This document shows positions 22,981 through 36,000 of a DNA stretch of 64,000 nt, piece after piece (the first letter of the stretch is position 1; each line of letters opens with the position of its first letter). The notes below the pieces were generated by a model. It saw only the letters and a list, made by a program, of their open reading frames with translations. It did not search any database and was not told the origin of the DNA. Source of the stretch: Muscardinus avellanarius (Eukaryota; Chordata; Mammalia; Rodentia; Gliridae); contig OY726572.1 in the NCBI GenBank assembly GCA_963383645.1, positions 26,232,792 to 26,296,791 of the forward strand, in the 5' to 3' direction. The position numbers and the translations under genes are program-made.

Positions 22981-23417
22981 GAGCCAGGTAGGTGGCGCAC
23001 GCTTGTAATCCCAGCATTCAGGATGAGACAGGAGGAACTGGGTTCATGGACAGCCTCAGCTACTCAGTGACACCCCATTTCAAAAAATAAATAAACAGGG
23101 CTGAGGGTTTAGCTTGGAGGAAGAATGCACCTGGGTTGCACCCCCAGTACTGCCAAAAAAAAAAAAAAAAAAATGTGAGCTCCATAGAGTGTAATAAACC
23201 CAAGTTAAAAACTCACAATTGTGGCCGGGCGTGGTGGCGCACGCTTGTAATCCCCGCGCTTGGGAGGCGGAGACAGGAGGATCGCGCAGGTTCGAAGCCA
23301 GCCGCGCTGGCGTAAGAGACCCTGTTTCAAAAATATAAAATAGGTCTGGGAGTGTAGCCCGGAGGTAGAAGGGCTTCCAGGAACACCAGTACCACCAAAA
23401 AAAAAAAAAAAAAAAAA
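22981..23417 (+). mobile_element. Two forward SINEs with separate TSDs
   Basis: A copy at 22981-23173 is flanked by gtgagctcca. A young copy at 23223-23417 is flanked by aaaactcacaattgt on both sides. Confidence 0.9.
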
Positions 23418-23439
23418 CCCAAAAAACTCACAATTGTAA

Positions 23440-23600
23440 TGGAAGAAACACCTGAGTAGGAGGCAGGAGATTCGGATCCCAGCCCTGCTGATGCTGTAGT
23501 AGTTTTGCAACCACGGGCCACTAAGTCATTTAACTTCTCTGAGTATTCCCATCTGTAAAGGTAGGGAGTGGAATAAATTATTCTACAAATTCTGAAGTGT
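23440..23600 (+). mobile_element. Ancient MIR remnant
   Basis: Forward MIR core similarity (gattcggatcccagccctg, agtcatttaacttctctgag and catctgtaaa). Confidence 0.7.
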
Positions 23601-23659
23601 TATGACATTTGCAGTATATATGCCCAATGACTAAACACATACATGTATATGCCCAGAAT

Positions 23660-24402
23660 CCTTGTTGTTGTTGTTGGTACTAGGGGTTGAACTCGGGCTT
23701 TCTACCTCTAATTTCCACTCCCAGGCGTATTTTATTTTTTATTTTGAAACAGGGTCAGCTGGACATGGTGGCACAAGCTTGTAATCCCAGGACTTGGGAG
23801 GCTGAGACAGGAGGATCCCAGGTTCATGGACCGCCTCAGCTAGCCGTGAGGCTCCTCAACCTAGTGAGACCCTGCATCAACATCAAAATTAAAAATAGGG
23901 CTGGGGTGTACCTTGGAGGTAGACTGCCTTTGAGTGGAATCCCCAGTACCAAGCAGGGGCGGAACATGGTCTTGCCAAGTTCCAGAATTCCTTTATAGCG
24001 ACTACCTCAACATAACTCAGAATACGGGCCAAGTGTTATCTACACCAATATCCAAGCCATTACTGTGATGTGCCATAAGAATCGAAAGCAAGACACGGCT
24101 AATACCATTTAGGTTGAGACTTGCCTTATCTGTCTCCCTTCGACTTCTTTTTTCTTTGTGTAGAAGGGTTTTTTGTTTTGGTTTTGGTTTTTTTGTTGTT
24201 TTTTTGTTTGTTTGTTTGGTGGTACTGGGGTTTCCAGAAGCCCTTCTACCTCTGGGCTACACTCCCAGATCTATTTTTTTTTAATATATTTTTATTTGGA
24301 AACAGGGTCTCTTAAGCCAGCGCGGCTGGCTTTGAACCTGCGCGATCCTCCTGTCTCCGCCTCCCAAGCGCGGGATTACAAGCGTGCGCCCCCACGCCCG
24401 GC
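23660..24402. mobile_element. Host and guest SINEs plus a young reversed SINE
   Basis: The reversed host begins at about 23660 and is broken at 23755 by a forward copy (23756-23965). A young reversed copy spans 24213-24402 with a TTTG-rich tail upstream. Confidence 0.82.
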
Positions 24403-24706
24403 GTCATGTAAGAGGGTTTTTTGGAAAGGTGATGGTGGGGATTAGGTTGCGTCCACTTCTGTGAAGCACAAGAGAATATGACACTTTTTCTTTCTTCATT
24501 TCTGAAATCACAGTTGGAACCCAGACCATGAATGCATCAGCTACAGGGAGAACACCTGAGTTCAGACCTCTGATTGAGCTGCTTGACTAAAGACTGCTGA
24601 TTTTTTTTTTTTTGGCGGGGGGAGTCTGATCAGCTTCTAAGATGAGAAAGTGATTTTTACATTCTACGTTTTTGATTTAAAACTGTTTGAACTAAAGAGC
24701 ATATAT

Positions 24707-25119
24707 ACACACAATGGAATTCTATTCAGCTATAAAGAAAAATAAAATAATAGCATTTGCAAGAAGATGGAAGGAACTGGAGAACATTATGTTAAGTGAG
24801 ATTAGTCAAGCACAGAAAGAGAAGGGACATATGTTTTCTCTAATATGTCCAAGCTAGGGAGGAGTGGTAATACCAGAGGGACTCCAGATGATGGAGGGGA
24901 AATCTCAGCAAAGCTTGAACGGGAGGATAGGAGAGGAAGAAAGCTGAGGTTGTTCAATGGAGGAGCTACATACGAATATGTGTAATAGCATAAATACAAC
25001 ATGATTAACCTGGACACTCTCTATTGGGGGGGAAAGAGAGGGGGGAGGGCAGGAAGCACAATGTAAATGTACACCACTCTCAGTATGTTCCACTTATAAA
25101 AAATAAAAAATAAATTAAA
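24707..25119 (+). mobile_element. 5'-truncated L1 3' end
   Basis: It starts at the typical L1 motif acacaatggaattctattca, carries a purine-rich 3' UTR with a G-run and ends in an A-rich tail. It is flanked by aaagagcatatat at 24694-24706 and 25120-25132. It is about 413 bp and without open reading frames of interest. Confidence 0.92.
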
Positions 25120-25139
25120 AAAGAGCATATATGAAGTTT

Positions 25140-25493
25140 TCTCTAGATAACTTTGGTTTCCTTTATTCAACAGATATTTATTGGTAATTTAAGTATTTCA
25201 TAGTCAGCAAGTATCTGTTGAGTCTATGACATACTAGACAGTGTACTCGGCATGCACGCGATATAGCCACGTTTGAGCTGGTATTCCTGGGCTGAGAGAA
25301 ACAACGCCGTAGGCACGAGCCTCTTCAACATGCTGCCAATCCCGACTGGACAGAGGAGATGCTAAACTGTTGCAGGGCTCATCACACCAAACCCCCTGGC
25401 ACCTCATCTTCTTTGGCTTCCTTTGCAAGATTCTTAAGTCATCAGGCCAAAGGTAAAGGGGTCCCCAAAGCACTCACTGGCATACGATCCCCT
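25140..25493 (-). other. NLRC4: NLRC4 3' UTR (proposed)
   Basis: The sequence between the stop codon and two minus-strand AATAAA signals (25162-25167 and 25177-25182). The distal half resembles a MIR/L2 tail. The L1 insertion begins right beyond, at 25132. Confidence 0.6.
25162..25182 (-). terminator. NLRC4: NLRC4 polyadenylation signals (two AATAAA)
   Basis: Read on the minus strand: ccAATAAAtatctgttgAATAAAgg. They are the first canonical signals after the stop codon and lie about 320 nt downstream. Confidence 0.65.
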
Positions 25494-25786
25494 TTAAGCA
25501 ATTACTAGTTTAAAAGCACCTTTAATAACACTGATATCATCATCATCAAATTGCCACCCAATAAGCCTTGCTTCTTGCAGAACAGCCAATTTGGATAACA
25601 CATGGCTAAGTTTTCTGACTAAGGATGCATCGGGCAGGAAGTCTTCAGTACTAAAGTCAAAAAATATTAACTGCTTGAGATTCTCAAGTACGCCCATGAA
25701 GGCAAGCCACCCGTCACTGCTCACACAGTTTCCTGCCACGTCCAACAGCTCCAAGTTTTTCAGAGGGCTCTTTTTGAAAAATTTAC
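25494..25786 (-). CDS. NLRC4: NLRC4 terminal coding exon
   Basis: The exon starts after tatccag with [20 protein letters not shown] and ends FKLVIA then TAA (25496-25494). It encodes the final LRRs, including [19 protein letters not shown] and [19 protein letters not shown]. Confidence 0.96.
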
Positions 25787-26469
25787 CTGGATAAAGAAAT
25801 AAAACATGTTAACTGGGAAAAAAAATTTCTAAGAGAAAAGGGACACATACATACAGAGATTACGTACATACAGTTTTTCCATTTTGAAGTAACCTTAGGG
25901 CTGTGCTTCAGGAAAAATTTAGAATTCTTCATAGATGGATACTAGGGATAGAACCCAGGGGCCTTCTACCTCTGGGCTATACCTCTAGACCCATTTTAAT
26001 TTATTTAGAAACAGGGCCTCACTAAGTCGCTGAGAGCCTCACTAAGCAATCCTCCTGCCTCAGCCTCCCAAATTGCTGGGATTACATGTGCACCACAGTG
26101 CCTGACAATTGGGTGTGTTTTTTTTTTTTCTTTTTTTGCAGTTCTGGGGATGGAACCCAGGGACATTCGAACTCCGGGCTACACCCCCTGCCCTATTTTT
26201 TATTCTTTACTTTGAAACCGGGTCCAACTAAGTTGTGGAGGGCCTCACTAAGTAGCTGACGCTGTCTGTGAACCGCGATCCTCTGGTCTCAGCCTCCCGA
26301 ATGCTGGGATGACAAGCATGCGCCACCACGCCCGGCTTTGTTTCTTTGTTTTTAAGCCTCCCTAGTTTTCTTAGGAAGTTCCTCCATTCCTTGCAGATTA
26401 GGGCATCCTAAAGTACTTCTAACACTGGGAAGGTGGATACACAAAGAACGCAGGCCTTTGTAGTGTCCA

Positions 26470-26500
<31 letters not shown>

Positions 26501-26989
26501 GGTGGTACTGGGGGTGGAACCCAGAGGCTTTCTACCTTCGGGCTATACTCCCAGATCTATTTTATATTTTTATTTGGAAACAGGGTCTCTTAAACCAGCG
26601 AAGCTGGCTTCAAACCTGCGTGATCCTCCTGTCTCAGCCTCCCAAGTGCGGGGATTACAAGCGTGCGCCACCACGCCGGGCTTAGTGTCCACTCTTTATT
26701 CCCATGTTGCCAGTTAGATGGTACCAGAACTCAGTTGAATCTTGCCAAACGAAAAAATATCTCGCCAAGCATGGTGGTACATGCCTTTAATCCCAGTACT
26801 CTGGAGGCTGAGACAGGAGGATTGCAGGCTGAAGGTCAGTCTCAGGAACTCAGCAAGGCCTTTAGCCTCAGGAGACTCTGTTAGGGAGTCTTTGTTTCCA
26901 AATAAACTTAGGGAGACCCTGTTTGGAAATAAACAAGTTAGGGCTGGGGGTGCAGCTCAGTGGGTTCAATCCCCAGAACACTAACAAAA

Positions 26990-27036
<47 letters not shown>

Positions 27037-27324
27037 ATATATAAGCCAGGCATAGTGGCGCACGCTTGTAATTCCAGCATTTGGGAGGCTGAGACAGGAG
27101 GATCGCGGTTTGCGGACAGCCTCAGCTACTTAGTGAGGCTCTCAGCAACTTAGTGAGACCCTGTTTCCAAATAAAGTATAAAATAGGTCTGGGAGTGTAG
27201 CCGGGAGGTAGAAAAGTCCCTGGGTTCCATCCCCAGAGAGAGAGGGCTGGGGATGTCACTTAGAGGTAGAATACCTGCCCCTGAGTTCCATCCCCAGTGC
27301 CGCAAATACACACACACACACACA

Positions 27325-27356
<32 letters not shown>

Positions 27357-28031
27357 CACACCCCAGGCCATATGCCAACATGCAAATTGGTCAGTCTACA
27401 ACACTGAGTTCACACAGACTCCTTATAAATTATGCACCTTAGATCATACATGCTGTTAACCTACCCTCTTTCCAGGCCTTTCCTGGGTGACTAAGTTTGC
27501 TCTGAAATAGAGGGTGGACAGTCTGGCAGTGTGAACAAGCGAATCACTTCCTTGAAGACCTGTGCTCTGGACTATCTCTGCAAACTGCAGAAAATGTGCC
27601 CGCGGGGCTCGTCAACCCCGCTACGTGCCCTCGCCAGCTCATCTCAGGCCGCACTTTACCCTGCTTTGAGTGTGGAGGTTTGTAATATATTAAACTCATG
27701 TTGCTCGAGAAATGCCTGATAATAGATAATATTACAATCTTACAGAAATAAAGGTCCAAGGTTCAGTTTGGACTCCAAGTATGAAAAGATACTTCCTGGA
27801 AAAGAGTCCCTTTCCATTGTCTTGGCACAGAAGTTCGCTGTTCACCACAGACAAAAGACGAAGGAGGAGCCGCCATGTGCATACCTGTAATCTCGGTACT
27901 TGGGAGGCTGAGACACGAGGAGAACAGATTAGACCCTCAGCAACTTGGTGAGACATTGTTTCCAAATAAGAAATAAATAGGGTTGGGAGTGTATCTCAGG
28001 TGGAATGTCCCCGGGTTCAATCCCCCATACA

Positions 28032-28094
<63 letters not shown>

Positions 28095-29008
28095 GAGAGA
28101 GGAGAGAGGAGAGAGGAGAGAGGAGAGAGGAGAGAGGAGAGAGGAGAGAGGAGAGAGGAGAGAGGAGAGAGGAGAGAGGAGAGAGGAGGACAAAGATTCA
28201 AGTTTAAGGAGGAAAGGTTCAATGCCATGCAGCCCATGTTCAGTTAGTAGGGAAAGACTAAAAGCTGACTGCTGCCAGTAAGGAGGGCTGGGGCGGGGAG
28301 CGGCCATTCTTGTTGGCGGGTCCTGTGGGCCGAGGTCAGCCCAGGTGCGCACTGAGCTGTGCGCTCTTCCCACTTTCAGCAAGGGCGATTCAGAGTCAGA
28401 CGTCATAACTGGGCGGCCTTGTGCAGTTGGCTGAGAGCCATAACTCATAGAAAGTGCTCACTCCAGCCGGGCGTGGGGCGCACGCTTGTAATCCCAGCAT
28501 TCGGGAGGCTGAGATAGGAGGATGGCGGTTCGCGGACAGCCTCAGCTACTGGGCGAGGCCCTCTGCAACTCAGTGAGACCCTGGTTCAAAATGAAGAATA
28601 AAAAATAGGGCAGGGGGTGTAGCTCAGAGGTAGAATGCCCCTGGGTTCCATCCCTAGTACCACAAAAATAATAAATAAATAAATAAATATTTAAAAAAAT
28701 AAAGTGCTCATTCCAGACCCCTTCAGTCAACGTCAGCCAGTTTTCTTCACCTTCACAAGGTCTTGAGTTGAGAAAGCTCCTTGGATTCTTCTTTAAAGAT
28801 ACCTGAAGTAAGGCCAGGCGTGGTGGCGCACGCTTGTAACCCCCGCGCTTGGGAGTCTGAGACAGGAGGATGGCACAGGTTCGAAGCCAGCCTTAGGTAC
28901 TTAGCGAGGCTCTCAGCAACTTAGTGAGACCCTGTTTCCAAATAAAGTATAAAATAGGCCTGGGAGTAAAGCCCGGAGGTAGAAAAGCCCCTGGGTTCCA
29001 CCGTCAGT

Positions 29009-29053
<45 letters not shown>

Positions 29054-30006
29054 CTGAAGTGAATGAGCCCCACTTGACCATACGAGTGGCCACCGTGGGC
29101 AAGACCAGGTAAGGAGGACGAGTCCCAGGGTCCTACCTGCTCTCTTAACCACTGAGCCCATCTCTGGGCCCTCTTTTCTGCACTTTTATTTCCTTGAAAC
29201 ATGCGACAGACTACTAGTTCTTTCCCAAATCATTAATTTATTCCATAGTTAGTCTTATCTGGACGTATGACCACCTTACCCCAGCCTCTCCTGCTGCTCG
29301 ATATGACGAATTTTTGTCAAGGAAATCTCTACTTTTCCTCTCTTCCACTAGGTTGAAATGCTCACGTGGCAATGACCTGCTATTTCAATGAAGGTCAAAG
29401 AAAAAAATTTAAGGAGCCTGGTGCAGTGGCCCTCGCCTGCAATCCCAGTGGGTGAGAGGCTGAGGGGAGGGGCGCAGGTTCGAGCCCAGCTTTGCAACTT
29501 AGCTCGACCCTGATTCAGAATGAAAAGCTAAAAAGGGCTGGGGAGCCAGGCGAGGTGGCGCATGCTTATAATCCCAGTACTTGAAGCCAGGCGTGGTGGC
29601 GCAGGCTTGTAACGCCAGCATTTAGGAGGCTGAGAAAGGAGGATCTGGGTTCGCAGGAGCCTCAGCTACTTAGTGAGACCCTTTGCGACTCAGTGAGACC
29701 CTGTTTCAAAATAAAGAATAAAAAATAGGGCTGGTGGGGGAGGTACCTCGGAGGTACAATGCCTCTGGGTTCCATTCTCTGGGGTGCAAATTAATTATAA
29801 TAATAAAATATAATAATAATCCCAGTACTTGGGAGGCTGAGACAGGAGGATAGCAGGTTCTCGGCGAGCCTCAGCTACTTAATGAGGCTTTTTGCAACGT
29901 AGTGAGACCTTGTTTCAAAATAAAAAATTGGGCTGGGGGTATAGCTTGGAGGTAGTACCAGCTGGGCATGGTGGTACATGCCTACAATGCCTGTATTCTC
30001 TCTAAG

Positions 30007-30056
<50 letters not shown>

Positions 30057-33000
30057 CTCTCCCTCTCCCTCTCCCTCTTCCCTCTCTGCAGTACTGGAGA
30101 TGGAACCCAGGGCATTCTACCTCCAAGCTATACCCTTAGCCCTATTTTTTATTCTTTCTTTATTTTTATTTTTTGTGGTACTGAGAATATAACCCAGGGG
30201 CATCCTAGCTTTGAGCTACATTCCCAGCCCTATTTTTTATTCTTTATTTTGATACAGAGTTTCACTGAGTTGCAAAGAGCCTTATTAAGTAGCTGAGGGT
30301 GTCCTCGAACCCAGATCCTCCTGTCTTAGCCTCCCAAATGCCAGGATTACAAGTTTGCGCCACCACGCCCGGTTCCTGTTTTATTTTTTATTTTGAAACA
30401 TGATCTTGCTACCTTGCTGAGGCTGACCTCAAACTTGCAATCCTCCTGTCTCAGTCTCCCAAATCCTGGGATTACAGGTGTGTGCCACTGCGCTAGCTTT
30501 ATTTTGCCCTCCTTTAAAAAAAATCAATATGTTCAAAGAGAGTTAACACATATTAAGGAGTGAGATACTTGAAACACTGGTCTTTTTGCAGGTTCTTCAG
30601 GGTTTTACCTACAGAATTAAAGAAAAACCATTCACAGCATCTGACAAGATGTTTTATATTATTAATTACTCTTCCTGCCTTAACTCTCTAAATTTAGCAA
30701 ATGCACCTCCAAGCTCAGGGAATATATATGTTTGGTTCTGGGGATTGAAGCCAGGGGAATTCTACCTCCAAGGTATCCTCTAGACCTTTTATTATATTAT
30801 GAAACAGTTTTCCCTTTGTTCCTGAGTCTTGCTGAATTGCTGAGGCTGACTGTGAACCTGGGATTCTTCCTTCTCAGCTACCAAGTATTGGGAATACAGG
30901 TATATGGCACCACGCCCGGCTCAGGAATTTTTTTTTTTTTTTTTTTGTGGTACTGGGGGTGGAACCCAGGGGCTTTCTACCTCCGGGCTATACTCCCAGA
31001 CCCATTTATACTTTATTTAGAAACAGGGTCTCACTAAGTTGCTGAGAGCCTCACTCAGTAGCTGAGGCTGGCCTCGAACCTGTGCGATCCTCCTGTCTCA
31101 GCCTCCCAAGCGCGGGGATTATAATCGTGGGCCTCCAAGCCCAGAAGAGGGTATAGCTAAGAGGTAGAATGCCCCTGGGTTTCATACCCAGTACTTCAAT
31201 AAATAAATAAAATAAGGCTAGGTCTCAGATGTAGAATACCAACGGGTTCAATCACCAGTAACACACACACACACACACACACGCGCGCGCACACACGCAC
31301 ACACCCACGCATGCACACATGCACACATGCACACATGGAGGGAAAAGATAAAAAGGACAGGCAAAATAAAGCTCATTTAGGAACTCTCCAGGGCCGGCCT
31401 CTCTTCTCCGGGCTCTGTGTGCATGCTTACCTAAGACCTCAATCTCCGCATCTCCGAGTCTCCAGTTTTGCAGGCCGAGCTTGCTGAGCCGCGGGGCATC
31501 CTCCAGTTGCTCCAGCAGGCCTGCCAGGAGGAGCCGCGCATCCTCGCACCAGGGCAGCAGCAGCACGGTCAGCTGGTCCAGGAGGCTCAGCCTGCGGACT
31601 CCAAGAAACAGAGCAGCTCAGGAGCTAGACGGGTGAGGAAGAAGGGATGTGGGGAAGGAAGGATTCTTTTGGGGGTGCACTGGGGATTGAACCCAGAGGC
31701 ATTCTACCTCTGATCTCAATACCCCAGCCCTTTTTCTTCTTTCTCTCTTTCTTTCTTTCTTTTTTTCTTTTCTTTCTTTTTTTTTTTTTTTTGTGGTACT
31801 GGGGGTAGAACTCAGGGGCTCTACCTCCGGGCTATACTCCCAGACCTATTTTATATTTTATTTGGAAACAGGGTCTCACTAAGTTGCTGAGAGCCTCACT
31901 AAGTAGCTGAGGCTGGCTTCGAACCTGTGCGATCCTCCTGTCTCAGCCTCCCAAGAGCTGGGATTACAAGTGTGCGCCACCACGCCCGGCTGTTTTCCTT
32001 CTTTATTTTGAAACAGGGTCTCACTGAGTTGTGGAGGGCCTCACTGAGCAGCTGAAGCTGGCCATGAACCTGCGATCCTCTGTCTCAGCCTCCCGAGTAC
32101 TGGGATGAGGGGTGCACCACCACATTTGGATGGAAGGAAGGATATTTAGGTTTGGAAGGTTGTCAGCCTACTTAACCTGCAATGAGAACTGACTTGGTGT
32201 TTAGTTAATTTTATAGAAAATATTTGAACACACAAAATATTATGCAGAATAGCATAATGAAACTCCATGTACTAATAATGCAACTTTTGTGTGTGTGTAT
32301 GTGTGGTACTGAGGATTGAACCTAGAGGCATGATACCTCTGAACTACATCTCCAGCCCTGTTTAATTTCTCAGTTTGAAACAAGGTCTCACTAAGTTGCT
32401 GAAGCTGGCCATAACCCAGCATCCTCCTGTTTCAGCCTTCCAAGTACTGGGATTACAAGCCACCACACCTGGCTTGCTTTTGGAATTGTTTTGTGACACC
32501 GGAGATTGAACCCAGGGGCATTTTGCCGCTGAACAACACCCCCAGCCCTATCTACTTTATTTTGTATTTGGAAGCAAGGGCTCGCTAAGTTGCTGAGAAT
32601 CTGAGTTGCTGAGGCTAGCCTCAGATCTGTGATCCTCCTGTCTCAGCCTCCCAAGTACCAGGATGACAGGCCTGTACTACCACACCCCAGTAGTTATTTT
32701 CTTTTTTAAAACGGTAATCATAAGCCGGGCGTGGTGGTACACACTTGTAATCCCCGCGCTTGGGAGGCAGAGACAGGAGGATCGCGCAGGTTTGAAGCCA
32801 GCCACTTAAGAGACGCTGTTTCCAAATAAAAAAGTATAAAAAATAGGTCTGGGAGTGTAGCCCGGAGGTAGAAGGGTTTCCAGGAACCCCAGTACCACCA
32901 AAAAAAAAAAAAAGGTAATCATAAACTGGGCGTGGTGGCTCATGCTTGTAATCCCAGCATTTGGGGGGCTGAGACCTGAGGATTGCGGTTCATGGACAGC

Positions 33001-36000
33001 CTCAGCTACTTAGTGAGGCCCTCTGCACCTCAGTGAGACCCTGTTTCAAAATAAATAATAAAATATTGGGCAGGGGGTATAGCTCAGAGGTCAAATGCCT
33101 CTGGGTTCCATCCCCAGACCCACAAAAATAAAAATTTTAAAAAATTAAAAAAAAATTAAATGGTAATCATAAACCGGGCGTGGTGCCACACACTTGTAAT
33201 CCCAGAATTTGGGAGGTTGAGACCAGAGGATTGTGGTTCGCAGACAGCCTCAGCTACTTAGTGAGGCCCTCTGCAACTCAGTGAGACCCGGTTTCAAAAT
33301 AAAGAATAAAAAACAGGGTAGGGGGTGTAGCTCAGAGATCAAATGCCCCTGGGTTCCATCTCCAGACCCGCAAAAAAAAAAAAAAGAAAAAATGGTAATC
33401 ATATATCAATGATCACATCCTAAAAGTCATATTGCTACTTTCTTAAGCAAATTTGTCTTGAATAAGGAACACTAGCTTCTTTGAAGGAGGAACCAGGTGG
33501 GAGTCTCAGGTAGAAACGAGCACGTGTAACGTAGTCATTCAAAGACGTGGACCTGCGTTCTTCAAGGGCAGCTATCAAAAGGGCTAAGCATTTTTCCTGA
33601 GGAAGGTGCATCTCTAAGGGGTGCCGGGCATGAGAGGCTTCAGGGCACAGGCTATGTTTTTCTACTGACCCAAAACACGTATTCAAGTATCTGATTATGG
33701 CTGAATTGTCATCCTTACTCAGTTCACCGAGAGCTTCGTTCCCATCCTTTTCCAGGAAATTTTCTGATAAATCAAGAATGTTCAGTTTGACCAAATTGGG
33801 AAGATTCTGAGCTGGAAAAAAATATATATAATTTAACTTAAAAGGATTTTTGGGTAACTACATATGCGTTTTTAAATATTGTTAGAATAATTATGAGACC
33901 TCATCTTCTTTTCTGATGGTAATATAAACCATCATTTGAGTTAATTAACTTAATTATTCTCAGAAGTACCTGGACAGATGTAACCCCAATTCCCATGGCT
34001 ATAAACACAAGGGCAGATATTTCCTGGCCCTCAGTTCTGATTAATAAAAGGTCACATGGAGCACAAAGCAACATAGAATATAGTTGTTATGTCACTTGGG
34101 AAGGCCATCGATTTCTCTAAGCCTTTCTTTCTTTCTTTTGCGGTACTGGGGATGAAACCCAGGGGCATTACACCTCCCAGCTATACCCCCAGCCCTATTT
34201 TTTATTCTTTATTTATTTATTTATTTTTATTTTTTTGCCGTACCATGGATGGAACCCAGGGACATTCTACCTCCGAGCTACACTCCCAGCCCTATTTTTT
34301 ATTTTTTATTTTGAAGCAGGGTCTCACTGAGGTGCAAAGGGCCTCACTAAGTAGCTGAGGCTGGCCATGAACTGCGATCCTCCTGTCTCAGCCTCCCGAA
34401 TGCTGGGATTACAAGCGTGCGCCACCACGCCTGGCTCTCTAAGCTTCATTTTCTTTGTAGAATAAGGTGGTTGGAATAGATAAATTAAGATTACTTCCAA
34501 TTCTAAAGTACCCTTAAGCATGTGAAAAAACAGAGCAACAAAAAATAGATGGTATGAATTGTTTATCTCAACTTAAGCAATCTTATTAACATCAGAGTTG
34601 TGATGTTACTAATATAAATTTAGAAAATCAAAAAAGGGTGAGAAAAAGAAGAAAACAAATAGCAAAATGGCAGGTACAAATCTAACCATGTCAATAAATA
34701 AATGTATTAAAACCAGGCATAGTGGCACACACTTGTAATCCCAGTACTTGGGAAGCTGAGACAAGAGGATCATGGTTTACAGCCAGCCTCAGCTACGTAG
34801 CAAGACCCCTCCGCAACTTAGTGAGACCTGTTTCCAAATAAAGAATGAAAAATAGAGCTGGGGTATAGCTTGGAGGTAGAATATCCTTGGGTTCTATCTA
34901 TATATAACTATACCCACCAAAAAAAAGTACATTAAATGTGAATGGGCTAAACAGTCCAATTAAAAAGCAGAGATGATTAGAACTGGCGGGGGAGCAAGGC
35001 CAACTCTATGTTCCCTGAAAGAGATGTATTTTAATGACAAAGATACAAATACACTGAGGTAAAAATGCAGAAAATTATTTTGCACGTGAACAATTACATA
35101 ATAGCATCACTGTAGCGAAGAAATTCTTAGTTCTTTTCTTCATACATGTACATACATATATATATATATATAATATACACACATATATATATATTATATA
35201 TATAATGCTTGCTTAATCTACCTGAAGTTTTTCCTAACAAGACTAATTAGGTGAGCCAGGCGTGGTGGCGCACGCTTGCAATCTCAGCACTTGGGAGGCT
35301 GAGACAGGAGGATCACACAGGTTCGAAGCCAGCTTCAACTACTTAGTGAGGCTCTCAGCAGCTTAGTGAGACCCTGTTTCCAAATAAAAATATAAAATAG
35401 GTCTGGGGGTGTAGCTCAGGGAGAAAGCCCCTGAGTTCCATCCCCAGTACCGCAAAAAAAAAAAAAAAAAAAAAAAAAAGACTAATTAGGTTGGGTGTGG
35501 TGGCACACACCTGTAATTTTAGTACATGGGAGACTGAGACAGGAAGATGGCAAGTCTGAAGATTTGAAGACACTTCAGCAACTTAGGGAGACTCTCGGCA
35601 ACCTAATAAAACCCTGTTACAAAATTGAAAAATAAATAAATAAAAAGGGCTGGGGGTGTAGCTCAGAGGTAGAATGCCTCTGGGCTCAATTGTCATTTCC
35701 ACAGGAACATTAAGAGTCTAATTAGAAAACTCTCCTCTTAAAAATTAGACAAGGCGTCATGAAGATATGCATTTGTTATTTTCATCTCTAAGTTGATCAC
35801 ACCCTAAAAGGCAAATAGAGAAGTGAAGGTGTTGGCTCATGGCTCCTACGTTCCTAGTTTTTGTCTAGTTCAGCCTTTCTCATCATGCTTTGTTGCTGTT
35901 GTTGTTTGTTTGTTTTTTCCTTTGTTGGTGGTGCTGGGGATTGAACCCAGGGCCTTACTCAGTAATTGGGAGGCTGGGACAGGAGGGTTATAAGCTTGAG

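Noticed and set aside
27531..27719. 62-codon open frame in unique NLRC4 intron sequence
   Set aside because: No similarity recognised, no splice signals that fit, and the length is within chance expectation.
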